A program made the position numbers and the translations under genes. From Puniceicoccales bacterium (GTDB lineage Bacteria; Verrucomicrobiota; Verrucomicrobiia; Opitutales; UBA9783), in the NCBI GenBank assembly GCA_031260015.1, contig JAIRKR010000043.1, forward strand, positions 1 to 22,249: a DNA stretch of 22,249 bases. Direction: 5' to 3'. Below the pieces are notes generated by a model. It did not search any database and was not told the origin of the DNA. It worked only from the letters and a program-made list of their open reading frames with translations. Below are positions 7,839 through 16,175 of the stretch, piece after piece; within the stretch, counting starts at the first letter, position 1; every line of letters begins with the position of its first letter.

Positions 7839-8054
7839 ATGAATCAAAGTCAAAAAATTATTCTTGTGGAAATGGAAACCCAACTCAAACAAGATACAAC
7901 GGGAACCCTCCGTAGGAAATTACGCGATCAGTTGGCCCAATATAAGCAATTTATCAACCAATTAATGCCTTCGGCATCCGATAAAACGCATTTCGACACA
8001 CTCGAAAGCCTGAAAATGGCATTGCAACACGCAGAAACAATTCTAACCCACTAA
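7839..8054 (+). CDS. T3SS needle chaperone, SctE/CdsE-like
   Basis: 71-residue, helical, charged protein 3 bp after sctD and 4 bp before the needle gene. Size, position and composition (a long amphipathic helix around METQLKQDTTGTLRRKLRDQ, then a second helix) match the small YscE/CdsE-type chaperones that pair with a TPR protein (YscG/CdsG, encoded just downstream) to hold needle subunits soluble in the cytoplasm. The assignment rests on position and size more than on residue identity. Symbol left blank because 'SctE' is also used for the large translocator. Confidence 0.7.
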   Translation: MNQSQKIILVEMETQLKQDTTGTLRRKLRDQLAQYKQFINQLMPSASDKTHFDTLESLKMALQHAETILTH

Positions 8055-8058
8055 CATT

Positions 8059-8379
8059 ATGTCCAAAGATCCAAGTTTAGCAGAAGCAAGCTCAAGTGAT
8101 TACAAATTCGCAACCCAATCTTCCCTTTGGGATAGTACCAAAGTCACGACCATTGATAGAGCCTCCGATAGCATTGTCGGCCTCGTTGCCAAAGGCGAAA
8201 CGCAGATGAACGCACTCCTTACAGAGTTGGCAGCCCTAGATCCGGGACAACTTGACCAAAGCCGACTCATGGCTGCCCAAATGACCATGACGCGTTGGCA
8301 ATTAGCTTCACAATTGCTAACCAATTTCCAATCAGGTATCGCAACAGGACTTAAAAACGTAATTCAAAACATTCGTTGA
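8059..8379 (+). CDS. sctF: T3SS needle filament subunit SctF
   Basis: 106-residue needle protein that polymerises into the extracellular needle. The C-terminal half has the YscF/PrgI/CdsF pattern: helix AKGETQMNALLTELAALDPG, a turn, then TRWQLASQLLTNFQSGIATG leading to VIQNIR at the very end. It carries an N-terminal extension of ~20-25 polar residues compared with typical needle subunits (~80-85 residues, as in Chlamydia CdsF). No signal peptide, as expected for a T3SS substrate. It sits between two predicted needle chaperones, exactly as in chlamydial gene order. Confidence 0.87.
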   Translation: MSKDPSLAEASSSDYKFATQSSLWDSTKVTTIDRASDSIVGLVAKGETQMNALLTELAALDPGQLDQSRLMAAQMTMTRWQLASQLLTNFQSGIATGLKNVIQNIR

Positions 8380-8384
8380 TTTTA

Positions 8385-8846
8385 ATGATGAATAACTTCT
8401 TACAACAAATTTCCAGTGAACTTCTGCAATTGCTCGCCGAAATCGGATACGTGGGCGTCAACAATGGCTTTTTTAAAGAATCTCAGGCTATCTTTGATGC
8501 CATCGTTAAAGCACGTCCAGACAGCTTAGATGCGCTGCTTGCCCAAGGGATTGGATACATATTTTCAGGCCAAATTGCCAGTGGATCAAAAATTTTATTC
8601 AAAGTATTAGAAAAAAATCCAGAAAACGAATTGGCCAAAAGCTTCTTGGCAGTCGCATTTAAAATGACCCACGTCGATTCGCACGCCGTAGCCGCCGCCG
8701 AATCTGTTATCCAATACGGAGAAACTCCATCTGCCAAACAATTGGCACAGGCCGTCTTGGATAGTTATCAAAAAGAACTCTCGCCGATGGACCTGCAAAC
8801 CCAACAAGCCAGCCAATTTTCTAAAACATCCCATTCACTGTCATGA
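8385..8846 (+). CDS. sctG: T3SS needle chaperone with TPR-like fold, SctG/CdsG-like
   Basis: About 153 residues of helical repeats resembling tetratricopeptide units: GFFKESQAIFDAIVKARPDS, then ALLAQGIGYIFSGQIASGSK followed by VLEKNPENELAKS. Members of the YscG/CdsG group pair with the SctE-type chaperone and cap the C-terminal helix of SctF before export. A TTG in frame at 8376 would overlap the sctF stop, but the tandem ATG codons at 8385 and 8388 are better starts; I chose 8385. The stop overlaps the start of sctI in an ATGA, suggesting translational coupling. Confidence 0.78.
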   Translation: MMNNFLQQISSELLQLLAEIGYVGVNNGFFKESQAIFDAIVKARPDSLDALLAQGIGYIFSGQIASGSKILFKVLEKNPENELAKSFLAVAFKMTHVDSHAVAAAESVIQYGETPSAKQLAQAVLDSYQKELSPMDLQTQQASQFSKTSHSLS

Positions 8847-9268
8847 GCATCGAAGGCAATACACTGAGTACCCTCCAAAAGCAACAAGCCGTCGAATCCG
8901 ACATCCAAGCTTCGCTCGACGTACGCCCAGATAATCCAATTACAACAAACTTGGAAATACCCGAAGCACCCTTGGACGTGTTGAACAATCCTCCTCCCGT
9001 TGTAACACCTCAAGCCGCAGCGTTTGAAAACCGTGCCCCGGGTGACGATATCCTCCTTGCTTTGCAACGCGTATCCGACCATCAGGGGACCAGCACAAAA
9101 TCCCTCCAAGACAATATCAGTCAAATGAGCGCAAACGAATCCATTACAGTCGCAGATACACTTAAATTACAAAAACTATTGGTGGATTATCAATTAACGC
9201 AGGATTTAATATCGAAAGGGGCCGACAGAATTAATCAGGGCGCACAATCGCTGTTCAAAGGTCAGTAA
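8843..9268 (+). CDS. sctI: T3SS inner rod protein SctI
   Basis: 141 residues. The N-terminal ~65 residues are polar and Pro-rich. The C-terminal part carries the YscI/PrgJ signature: APGDDILLALQRVSDHQG, then ITVADTLKLQKLLVDYQL and a final helix (DLISKGADRINQGAQSLFK) ending FKGQ. The rod connects the export gate to the needle base and is itself exported. ATGA overlap with sctG upstream, 4 bp gap to sctJ downstream. In Chlamydia the gene at this position (CT668) encodes a larger protein assigned the same role. Confidence 0.85.
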   Translation: MSIEGNTLSTLQKQQAVESDIQASLDVRPDNPITTNLEIPEAPLDVLNNPPPVVTPQAAAFENRAPGDDILLALQRVSDHQGTSTKSLQDNISQMSANESITVADTLKLQKLLVDYQLTQDLISKGADRINQGAQSLFKGQ

Positions 9269-9272
9269 ACGC

Positions 9273-10031
9273 ATGAATTGGAAGGCAAGTTTTTCTCTAG
9301 TAGCACTGTTTGTCTGTGGGTGCAGCCAACAAGCCCTGTATACGGGACTGCCGGAAAAAGATGCCAACGATATGGTCGCTATTTTGCTATTCAATCAAGT
9401 CAATTGCAATAAAGTTTCAGGCGTAGAAGGCACCTGGAATATTGTTGTCGATAAAAACCAATTTACGGAAGCCGTCAGCCTACTCAACGAAGTGGGTTAC
9501 CCCAAAGACAAATTTAGTTCCCTGGGAGACGTATTTAAAAAGTCAGGACTTGTGTCCTCGCCGCTCGAAGAAAGAGCCCGCTTCATGCATGCCCTATCGG
9601 AACAATTGGCCGAAACTCTAACGCACATCCATGGTATTGTGACGGCACGCGTTCACATCGTCCTTCCCGACAACGATCCTTATTCTGCCAAAATATTACC
9701 CTCATCCGCTTCCGTTTTCATTTCCTACTTACCCCAGGTGAACCTAGACGACTGCGTCCGCGACATACGTCAGTTGGTTACCAACAGCATCGAAGGACTC
9801 ACGTACGATAAAGTTAACGTTGTACTGTTTCCAGCAACCCCTCCCAAAGAACGATTGCCGCTCAACTTGTCTACTCAAAAAAATCCGTATACAACCGTTC
9901 TTTCCATGAAAATCGCCAAAGATTCCGTGCTTAAGTTTTGGTTTTTCCTCGGTGCTATTTTCGTCGGCGTGATAACCGTCCTCGGAGGTGTCGTCTTCTT
10001 CCTAAAACAAAAACAATCCTCTCAAAGTTAA
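9273..10031 (+). CDS. sctJ: T3SS inner-membrane ring lipoprotein SctJ
   Basis: 252-residue lipoprotein of the YscJ/PrgK/FliF family that forms the inner ring together with SctD. The signal sequence ends in VCGC, so Cys17 is the probable lipidated residue. Ring-building motifs follow: LYTGLPEKDANDMVAILL (typical of the family start), SLLNEVGYPKDKF, the EERARFMHALSEQLAETL helix, and VTARVHIVLPDND with the following SASVFISY strand. A C-terminal membrane helix occupies ~222-244, ending in a short Lys/Gln tail. Chlamydia CdsJ is longer (~326) but has the same order. Four bases from sctI and 17 bases before the next start. Confidence 0.95.
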   Translation: MNWKASFSLVALFVCGCSQQALYTGLPEKDANDMVAILLFNQVNCNKVSGVEGTWNIVVDKNQFTEAVSLLNEVGYPKDKFSSLGDVFKKSGLVSSPLEERARFMHALSEQLAETLTHIHGIVTARVHIVLPDNDPYSAKILPSSASVFISYLPQVNLDDCVRDIRQLVTNSIEGLTYDKVNVVLFPATPPKERLPLNLSTQKNPYTTVLSMKIAKDSVLKFWFFLGAIFVGVITVLGGVVFFLKQKQSSQS

Positions 10032-10048
10032 CGCATGCTCAATTCCCT

Positions 10049-10702
10049 ATGTTCAATGCAAAATACTTGTGGGCAAACGATAGAAATCAATTTTGTCAAT
10101 GCGTCCAATATAGCCAAACATTGAACGATGTGCATCCGCACACATTAACTCAAAATTTACCCGAAGAATTTCCTTTCCAAAAGATAACAAACAAAACAAT
10201 ACGCCAACATCTAAGCGCTTACCTTCGAAAAAAATTGGATGTGCTAGAATTTCCCATAAAAAATTTAGAATCTCCATTACGCGAATGGCTATTTCTTCCC
10301 ATCCAAATTTTAACGGATTTACAGCATCTATTGGGAGCACTATTTTTTACGGAAGCCATCAAAAAAGTTGTCACGAAACAACAACGTGAGCAACTTACAT
10401 CCCTATTAGGTACTACAATATACGAGTGCATTTTGAAACGCGCCTCACTTTTCATGCCCCTCCTGCCCTGCAACATTGCTCCAAAATTTTCGCAACCCGA
10501 TCTACCTGCAAATATTCTCGAAGCGGGACAATTTTTCCAAGAATATTGCTTGTGCAATTCATCCGAACCACTTTTGAAACGTTTTACGCTAAAATTTGAT
10601 CCTACATTTACGTGGAACTTCGAACATCGCACCGATCCCACCGAACAAATGAAACTCATTTCCCTGTGTGATTTACTGATCAACAAAGAATTAAAAAAAT
10701 AA
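10049..10702 (+). CDS. sctK: T3SS sorting-platform protein SctK
   Basis: About 217 residues with no signal or membrane segment. Position between sctJ and sctL and the pattern LQHLLGALFFTEAIKKVV followed by LTSLLGTTIYECILKRA resemble the YscK/SctK family core (LGA...LG...Y). SctK is the cytoplasmic adaptor linking SctD to the SctQ/SctL/SctN platform; the chlamydial counterpart is CT560. The frame is open back into sctJ, but the first ATG after the sctJ stop is at 10049, giving a 17 bp gap without a strong ribosome-binding site. This is one of the less conserved components, so the assignment leans on gene order. Confidence 0.75.
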   Translation: MFNAKYLWANDRNQFCQCVQYSQTLNDVHPHTLTQNLPEEFPFQKITNKTIRQHLSAYLRKKLDVLEFPIKNLESPLREWLFLPIQILTDLQHLLGALFFTEAIKKVVTKQQREQLTSLLGTTIYECILKRASLFMPLLPCNIAPKFSQPDLPANILEAGQFFQEYCLCNSSEPLLKRFTLKFDPTFTWNFEHRTDPTEQMKLISLCDLLINKELKK

Positions 10703-10705
10703 GTT

Positions 10706-11347
10706 ATGATGTTATTGACCCTCCAATCCAACAAAAAAATATGCCCCGCAACGCGTATTATTAAGTACGAAGATTACGCTTGCGTTGCCCAAGCAGACAT
10801 CATTTTAGGAGATGCCAAAGCAAAATCCAAAAAAATCATCCAACAGACAAATACGCAGGCCGAACTCATTATCAACGATGCAAAAAAAACATACCAAGAA
10901 GAAAAGCAACGAGGGTTTCAAGAAGGGACAGACGCCAGTCAGGAAAAACATGTTGAAATGCTATTCAGCATGTTGGCAGGAGGGATCGATTACTTATCAA
11001 AATTGGAACAAACACTCGTCGACGTCATTCGATCCGTTACGGAAAAAATTTTGGGAGAATGTCCTGCAACCGAACGAATTACCGCTTTGGTAAAAAATGC
11101 TTTGAAGTCCGTACCCAACGGACAGTTCTTAAAAATTCACGTGCCGCCGGAACAGGCAATCACGCTTAAGACAAAAATTGACGAACTCCTTCAGGCGCAA
11201 CCTCACCTTGAACGCATTGAAATCGAAGGTAACAATGCGATGCAAAATGAACAGTGTATTCTTGAAACGGAAACCGGTATCTTGGATGCCAGCTTGGATG
11301 TCCAATTAAACACGCTTATGAAAGCGATTGAATCCATTATCCGCTGA
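10706..11347 (+). CDS. sctL: T3SS ATPase regulator / stator SctL
   Basis: 213 residues, HrpE/YscL/FliH family. The N-terminus (~40-90) is a long charged helix rich in Ala, Lys and Gln (QTNTQAELIINDAKKTYQEE) leading to GFQEGTDASQEK, the GxxxG-type junction of the family, followed by a helical and then an alpha/beta C-terminal domain (LKIHVPPEQ, IEIEGNNAM, CILETETGILDASLDVQL). The ETETGILDASLD segment is highly characteristic. It binds the N-terminus of the SctN ATPase encoded 2 bp downstream and connects it to SctQ and SctK. Confidence 0.92.
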   Translation: MMLLTLQSNKKICPATRIIKYEDYACVAQADIILGDAKAKSKKIIQQTNTQAELIINDAKKTYQEEKQRGFQEGTDASQEKHVEMLFSMLAGGIDYLSKLEQTLVDVIRSVTEKILGECPATERITALVKNALKSVPNGQFLKIHVPPEQAITLKTKIDELLQAQPHLERIEIEGNNAMQNEQCILETETGILDASLDVQLNTLMKAIESIIR

Positions 11348-11349
11348 CA

Positions 11350-12669
11350 ATGCAAACACTTCAAAATTTGCTGAGTAAAACTATCCAAGCAACGACATCA
11401 ATTGCCACAAAGGGAAAAGTTTTGCAAGTCATTGGAACCATTGTCAAAGCCTTTGTGCCGGGTGTAAAAATTGGAGAAATCTGCTCGTTCGTCAATCCCG
11501 GAACCTCCAACGAAACTTTGGCCGAAGTCGTCGGTTTTGCTCAAGAAGCTGCCCTGCTGACACCCCTGGGAGACCTGACGGGTGTTTCATCTTCAACGCA
11601 AGTAATTCCTTCGGGTAAAACGCACAGCGTTCCCGTAGGTAGTGGATTGCTGGGACGCGTACTCAATGGACTCGGTCTAGTCACGGATGAAAGCACGAAA
11701 GGCCCTTTTGTCCCAGAAACTTATTATCCCGTGTACGCGGATCCACCCAATGCCATGACCCGTAACCCCATTGATAAACCCATGTCGCTTGGCTTGCGCG
11801 TACTAGACGGGTTATTGACATGCGGCGAAGGACAACGTTTGGGCATATTCGCCGCCGCGGGTGGAGGGAAAAGTACACTGCTGGCCCAAATCATTCGGAA
11901 TACGGCGGCAGAAATCGTTGTTTTGGCCCTCATCGGCGAGCGCGGTCGTGAAGTCAGAGAATTTATCGAAAGAGATCTGGGTGAAGAGGGGTTACAACGC
12001 TCCGTATTGGTCGTTGCCACGTCTGACCGCTCATCCATGGAACGTTTAAAGGCGGCCTACGTCGCCACCAGTGTGGCCGAATTTTTTAGAGACCGAGGTA
12101 AAAAAGTCCTGCTCATGATGGACTCGGTCACTCGATTTGGGCGAGCGCAGCGCGAAATTGGCCTCGCCGCAGGAGAACCGCCAACGCGAAGAGGTTTTCC
12201 GCCCTCCGTTTTTTCAACATTGCCAAAACTTATGGAACGGGCCGGCCAATCCGATAAAGGTTCCATAACGGCACTTTACACCGTTTTGGTAGAAGGGGAT
12301 GACATGACAGAACCCATCGCCGACGAAACGCGCTCCATTTTGGACGGCCATATCATTCTTTCAAGAAAACTCGCCAGTGCTAACCACTATCCCGCCATTG
12401 ACGTCTTGGCAAGCGTCAGTCGTGTCATGAACGCAATCGTTCCCAAAGAACACAATAAAGCTGCCGGAAAATTTAGAAATATGTTGGCCAAATATCAAGA
12501 AGTCGAACTTCTATTGCGTATTGGAGAATACAAAAAGGGGAGCGATGCAGAAGTGGATGAAGCGATCAAAAAAATGCCAGAACTGGATAACTTTCTGAAA
12601 CAAAGCTTAACGGAAAAATCTCACTATGAAGAAACGGTGGAACGTATGATCGCATTGGTCAATGCGTAA
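11350..12669 (+). CDS. sctN: T3SS ATPase SctN
   Basis: 439-residue hexameric ATPase of the F1-beta/FliI type, which unfolds substrates and detaches chaperones at the export gate. Walker A is AAAGGGKST at ~168-176, Walker B KVLLMMDS at ~252-258, the catalytic region GERGREVREF at ~197-206, and PAIDVLASVSR is the alpha/beta-ATPase signature. LVEGDDMTEPIADETRSILD is typical of T3SS and flagellar ATPases. The common Walker A in this family is AGSGVGKST; here Gly-Ser and Val are replaced by Ala-Ala and Gly, a conservative variant with GKST intact. Length matches Chlamydia CdsN (~442). Confidence 0.97.
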   Translation: MQTLQNLLSKTIQATTSIATKGKVLQVIGTIVKAFVPGVKIGEICSFVNPGTSNETLAEVVGFAQEAALLTPLGDLTGVSSSTQVIPSGKTHSVPVGSGLLGRVLNGLGLVTDESTKGPFVPETYYPVYADPPNAMTRNPIDKPMSLGLRVLDGLLTCGEGQRLGIFAAAGGGKSTLLAQIIRNTAAEIVVLALIGERGREVREFIERDLGEEGLQRSVLVVATSDRSSMERLKAAYVATSVAEFFRDRGKKVLLMMDSVTRFGRAQREIGLAAGEPPTRRGFPPSVFSTLPKLMERAGQSDKGSITALYTVLVEGDDMTEPIADETRSILDGHIILSRKLASANHYPAIDVLASVSRVMNAIVPKEHNKAAGKFRNMLAKYQEVELLLRIGEYKKGSDAEVDEAIKKMPELDNFLKQSLTEKSHYEETVERMIALVNA

Positions 12670-12681
12670 CCCGAACCCATT

Positions 12682-12774
12682 GTGAGCCATTCAAACGTTG
12701 ATTTAAATCCAACGACGCTACTCTTAGGGGATTCAATCCATCGGATGAAGAAAAGAAACATGCATGAAGTATGA
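12682..12774 (+). CDS. possible 30-codon ORF bridging sctN and sctO
   Basis: The 94 bp gap between sctN and sctO, the largest in the operon, contains a GTG-initiated open frame reading VSHSNVDLNPTTLLLGDS and ending HEV, whose stop (12772-12774) overlaps the first codons of sctO by 11 bp. It could be a small protein, a leader that couples translation of sctO, or chance. No ribosome-binding site is evident. Confidence 0.2.
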   Translation: MSHSNVDLNPTTLLLGDSIHRMKKRNMHEV

Positions 12775-13240
12775 ATTAGAAGATTTGTTACGCGTCCGTA
12801 ATTTACGCAAAGATCGGGCCAGTGATGCGCTTATTAAAGCTCAAAATGCCCTAGCCGAAGCCAAAAAGTTCTGCGAACAACAAAAAATTAAACTTGAAAT
12901 GTTCGTTAAAAAAAAACCGGATTTTATCCGACAAATCTACGACAAACTCTTTAAAAAACCCCAATTTAAACGTAATTATATGGATCTCATAGCATTTAAA
13001 CTTGGGAAACTGAATGAACATCAATCAAAGCTTGCAATTGCTCTCCAAAAAGCACAAAATCTAGAAGAGGAGGCTGCTAAAAAAGTGGAGCAATGTAAAG
13101 CAGCTCTCAAGCAGGCGACCGTTGAAATGAATAAAATAGAAGAACATAAGGTCACATGGAAAGCGGAAGTCAGTGCCCTGGAACAAGTTGAACAAGATAA
13201 AGAATTGGAAGATTTTAAAACAAAAAGTAGCAAGGAATAA
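12764..13240 (+). CDS. sctO: T3SS central stalk protein SctO
   Basis: 158 residues, almost entirely charged coiled coil (LLRVRNLRKDRASDALIKAQ at the start, a second heptad-rich stretch from ~85 onward), as in YscO/FliJ/CdsO, which form an antiparallel coiled coil inside the SctN hexamer and couple it to the SctV gate. Length (CdsO is ~168) and position between sctN and sctP support the call. ATG 12764 reads MKYELEDLLRVRNLRKD, a typical family N-terminus. Three bases separate it from sctP. Confidence 0.85.
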   Translation: MKYELEDLLRVRNLRKDRASDALIKAQNALAEAKKFCEQQKIKLEMFVKKKPDFIRQIYDKLFKKPQFKRNYMDLIAFKLGKLNEHQSKLAIALQKAQNLEEEAAKKVEQCKAALKQATVEMNKIEEHKVTWKAEVSALEQVEQDKELEDFKTKSSKE

Positions 13241-13243
13241 CGT

Positions 13244-14299
13244 ATGCCCCAAGTCAATACACCCCAAACCGTAACATCCGACCCATCTTACGAAAAAATT
13301 GCGCAGAATCCATCGGAACCTAGCCCTTCGGCCGATCCATCGTCCGTGAAAGCTTTTAATGAACTTTTGAAAAAGTCGGCCGTGCAGACGCAAGATCAAT
13401 TGAAAGCCTCCCCCCAATGGACACCGCTTAACCCAAAAATGTCCAAAGATGATATTGCTTCTGGCCTACCATCAATGAAATCCAATGATGCAGCAGATAC
13501 AATAGGCCTACTGCCCACATTTCCAAATGTAGGTAAAATGTTCACGCAGACGGCAACGCCGCACCCAGAAACTCACGTTGATCAACCCAAACTTGCGACC
13601 TCTACACAACTAACGGAGGCCAGTGAAGCAATTCCCCCGCTTTCCAATAAAAACTCCGACAAGACAACAACCCATAATGCACTTGCAGATTCCTTACCCC
13701 GTAACCTGCACACACATTCGACCTTTATAGACAAATCTGTCAGTGCTACAACCGGTAAAGTGCCGGTGGAAAATCGACCGACGGCTTCACAGGTAGACGA
13801 ACCAGCCTACGCAACGCAAAATAATCCTTTGCCCATAGGCCTACCCTCATCTACAAGTAGCGGTGATACGATTTTGAATAATCTTCAAAGCTTTTCCCAA
13901 ACGAGCTCAAATACCGCCCTGGATCATAGCCACCGCTTGCAACAGATTAAAACTGAACTTGTGGATCAAATTTTAATTTCGAGCAACGCTCTGGAGAACA
14001 AACAAGTTGTAAAAATTGCGCTGAATCCACAACTATTGGCGGGAACCGAAGTAAATTTACAAAAACAAGGCAATAATTTACAGGTAACTTTTGTGACAAC
14101 CAACGTGCAAGCAGAAACGTTTTTGGTCAATACCCACACCCACTTGCAAACACATTTGGTGGAACGTCTCAATCACTTTCAGGAAATTTCTGTCTCCGTT
14201 CATGGAACAAAAGGAAACACCGCTTCTGGGCAAGGGCAACCTCAAGATGGACGTTCCAGAAATCGTTACGAATATCAAACGCCTGAAGACAGCGAATAA
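13244..14299 (+). CDS. sctP: T3SS needle-length regulator / substrate-specificity switch SctP
   Basis: 351 residues in two parts. Residues ~1-230 are low-complexity, rich in Pro, Ser, Thr and Gln, as expected for the disordered ruler region. Residues ~233-320 form a FliK/T3S4-type switch domain: VVKIALNPQLLAGTEVNLQ, then NNLQVTFVTTNVQAETFLV and LQTHLVERLNHFQEISVSV. The tail is Gly/Gln/Arg-rich. SctP measures the needle and switches the export gate from rod and needle to translocators. The stop and the sctQ start share one base (TAATG), a classic coupling arrangement. Confidence 0.82.
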   Translation: MPQVNTPQTVTSDPSYEKIAQNPSEPSPSADPSSVKAFNELLKKSAVQTQDQLKASPQWTPLNPKMSKDDIASGLPSMKSNDAADTIGLLPTFPNVGKMFTQTATPHPETHVDQPKLATSTQLTEASEAIPPLSNKNSDKTTTHNALADSLPRNLHTHSTFIDKSVSATTGKVPVENRPTASQVDEPAYATQNNPLPIGLPSSTSSGDTILNNLQSFSQTSSNTALDHSHRLQQIKTELVDQILISSNALENKQVVKIALNPQLLAGTEVNLQKQGNNLQVTFVTTNVQAETFLVNTHTHLQTHLVERLNHFQEISVSVHGTKGNTASGQGQPQDGRSRNRYEYQTPEDSE

Positions 14300-15387
14300 T
14301 GGATAAATTCAAACCCAAAATCCAACTGAATGCCCAATGCGTCCAATTGCTTAATGCGTGGACAAATCCCTCGCAAGTGCATTGTACGTCCAATAACCAT
14401 ACGTATTGCTTTGAACTAAGCCCCGCCATTGGCGAACGAACCTTTGCAACATTAACCTACCGATGGGAAAATCAAGATTTAAACATTGGATTGTTAAATC
14501 ATTCGTTTCTCAGCTTTTTGGATCCACAACTTGAAGAACTCCACTGGGAAACTTGTGATCCAGAAATTCAAACCTGCCTGCTGGATGCCTGCCAAGCATT
14601 TGTAGCCGAATTGCTCAATCAATTGAATGTAAGTTCCGTTGAATTAAGCCAAGTACAATTTACACCCACAGAAATCAAAAATGGGTTGGCTACACTCCAT
14701 ATCGTTGAAAACCAAAATAAATGCTCCCTACAATTGTTTAATGACGATGCAAGTACCCTTTTTTTTCAAAGAGTGTCTTCCAGTGTACCGGAGCCAAAAC
14801 CCAACTTCGACATTCATCAAATTCCATTCATTTTTAGAATCGAACGTGGATGTACGCGCATTTCTTTGGATGAACTTAAACAACTACGTACGGGGGATAT
14901 TTTGCTAACGCAAGAACGCGTGCGGGCACAAAATAATCTGGTTAGATTTCATGCAAACCAGCTCACTTTCTGGGCAAAACAAATTGCCCTCAATCAATTT
15001 GCAATTCAAACACCTCTTATGGACGAAACAAACGACTTACCTGCAGGCATCATTCCAGAAGATGATATCAAAACGCCAGAAGATGTAGCCGCCGAAGTAC
15101 CTGCTTCGGATACATCGACCGAAGACGAAAAAACCCAAAGTGATCAAACGCCCAAATCCATCGCCATCAATCTTGATCAATTGCCCATTCACATCACATT
15201 TGATGCGGGGGAAAAGATACTTTCACTGGAAGAAATAAAAAATTTACACGTTGGCTACACTTTCGAAACGGATCATACCATTGACGATCCCGTCAAAATC
15301 AAAGCCAATGGAAAAATCATCGGAGAGGGTGAATGGGTATGCATTAACGAACATTTTGGAATTCGCATAACTCAATTGAATTCATGA
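14299..15387 (+). CDS. sctQ: T3SS cytoplasmic ring protein SctQ
   Basis: 362 residues; chlamydial CdsQ is ~373. Two SpoA (FliN/YscQ C-terminal) domains can be placed: SpoA1 at ~174-240 (ISLDELKQLRTGDILL) and SpoA2 at ~290-362 (LPIHITFDAGEKILSLEEIK, then GEWVCINEHFGIRITQL). An acidic linker (~241-287) separates them. The protein forms the pods of the sorting platform that dock to SctK and SctL. An in-frame ATG at 15019 (Met241) lies exactly at the start of the linker and could produce a SctQ-C fragment of ~122 residues, known from several T3SSs; no ribosome-binding site is obvious there. ATGA overlap with sctR. Confidence 0.87.
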   Translation: MDKFKPKIQLNAQCVQLLNAWTNPSQVHCTSNNHTYCFELSPAIGERTFATLTYRWENQDLNIGLLNHSFLSFLDPQLEELHWETCDPEIQTCLLDACQAFVAELLNQLNVSSVELSQVQFTPTEIKNGLATLHIVENQNKCSLQLFNDDASTLFFQRVSSSVPEPKPNFDIHQIPFIFRIERGCTRISLDELKQLRTGDILLTQERVRAQNNLVRFHANQLTFWAKQIALNQFAIQTPLMDETNDLPAGIIPEDDIKTPEDVAAEVPASDTSTEDEKTQSDQTPKSIAINLDQLPIHITFDAGEKILSLEEIKNLHVGYTFETDHTIDDPVKIKANGKIIGEGEWVCINEHFGIRITQLNS

Positions 15388-16175
15388 TTCCAGACGCCTC
15401 ATTTTTGTATGATCCCATTGGGATCATCATTTTCCTTATTTCATTATCGCTAGCGCCTTTTGTAGCCTTAATGGTGACTTCTTTCGTAAAACTTGTCATC
15501 GTCATGAATCTCATTCGCCAAGCCATGGGATTACAACAAATCCCACCCAACATGGTGGTCAATGGCTTGGCTATTATATTAACCCTTTACATTATGGCCC
15601 CTACGCTGCAAGAAAGCATTCATAGGGCCTTCGAAACAAATGACATTTTGAAAGCGCGTAAACAACTCAAAGAAGCATTTGTACTCCCCGATAAATTTAA
15701 GCCGTACATGGCGCAAGACAATTCTGGGTTGTCTCTCACGTCGTTCGCATCCGAATATGCATCGAGTGAACGTACCGAACAAACGCTCAGCGAATTAAAA
15801 GCTTTATTGAATTATACCAAACAACCCATTACACAATTCTTAACGAAACATACACCGCAGCGACAATCTATTTTTTTTATGCGTATGGCTAAACGCCTAT
15901 GGCCGGATGCTTATACTAAAGACTTAAAAGAGGATGATCTCCTCATTTGTATCCCTGCCTTCATGCTCTCAGAGCTATCTGCCGCATTCGAAATAGGGTT
16001 CCTAATTTACTTGCCATTCATCGCCATTGATTTGGTCGTCTCCAATATTCTTTTGGCCATGGGTATGATGATGGTTTCTCCAATGACGATATCGTTGCCG
16101 TTTAAACTCATGCTGTTCGTTCTCGTCAATGGTTGGTCCAAGTTGATAGAAGCTTTACTCTTAACCTACATCTAA
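15384..16175 (+). CDS. sctR: T3SS export-gate protein SctR
   Basis: 263-residue polytopic protein of the YscR/FliP family, a pentameric part of the export gate. Conserved blocks: TSFVKLVIVMNLIRQAMGLQ and QIPPNMVVNGLAIILTLYIM near the N-terminus, and after the loop AFMLSELSAAFEIGFLIYLP and MMMVSPMTISLPFKLMLFVL. The loop between the second and third membrane segments (~75-185) is ~45 residues longer than in standard ~217-residue SctR proteins and is charged; Chlamydia CdsR (~306) is also enlarged. The gene ends the operon: no sctS or sctT follows, although these normally come next. Confidence 0.95.
   Translation: MIPDASFLYDPIGIIIFLISLSLAPFVALMVTSFVKLVIVMNLIRQAMGLQQIPPNMVVNGLAIILTLYIMAPTLQESIHRAFETNDILKARKQLKEAFVLPDKFKPYMAQDNSGLSLTSFASEYASSERTEQTLSELKALLNYTKQPITQFLTKHTPQRQSIFFMRMAKRLWPDAYTKDLKEDDLLICIPAFMLSELSAAFEIGFLIYLPFIAIDLVVSNILLAMGMMMVSPMTISLPFKLMLFVLVNGWSKLIEALLLTYI

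Noticed and set aside
8376..8384. TTG at 8376 as the sctG start.
   Set aside because: Tandem ATG codons at 8385 and 8388 just after the sctF stop are more plausible.
9938..10048. Upstream extension of sctK to a TTG at 9938.
   Set aside because: It would overlap the sctJ membrane-anchor coding region by ~94 bp; the residues encoded (Arg-rich) do not look like the family, and an ATG follows the sctJ stop.
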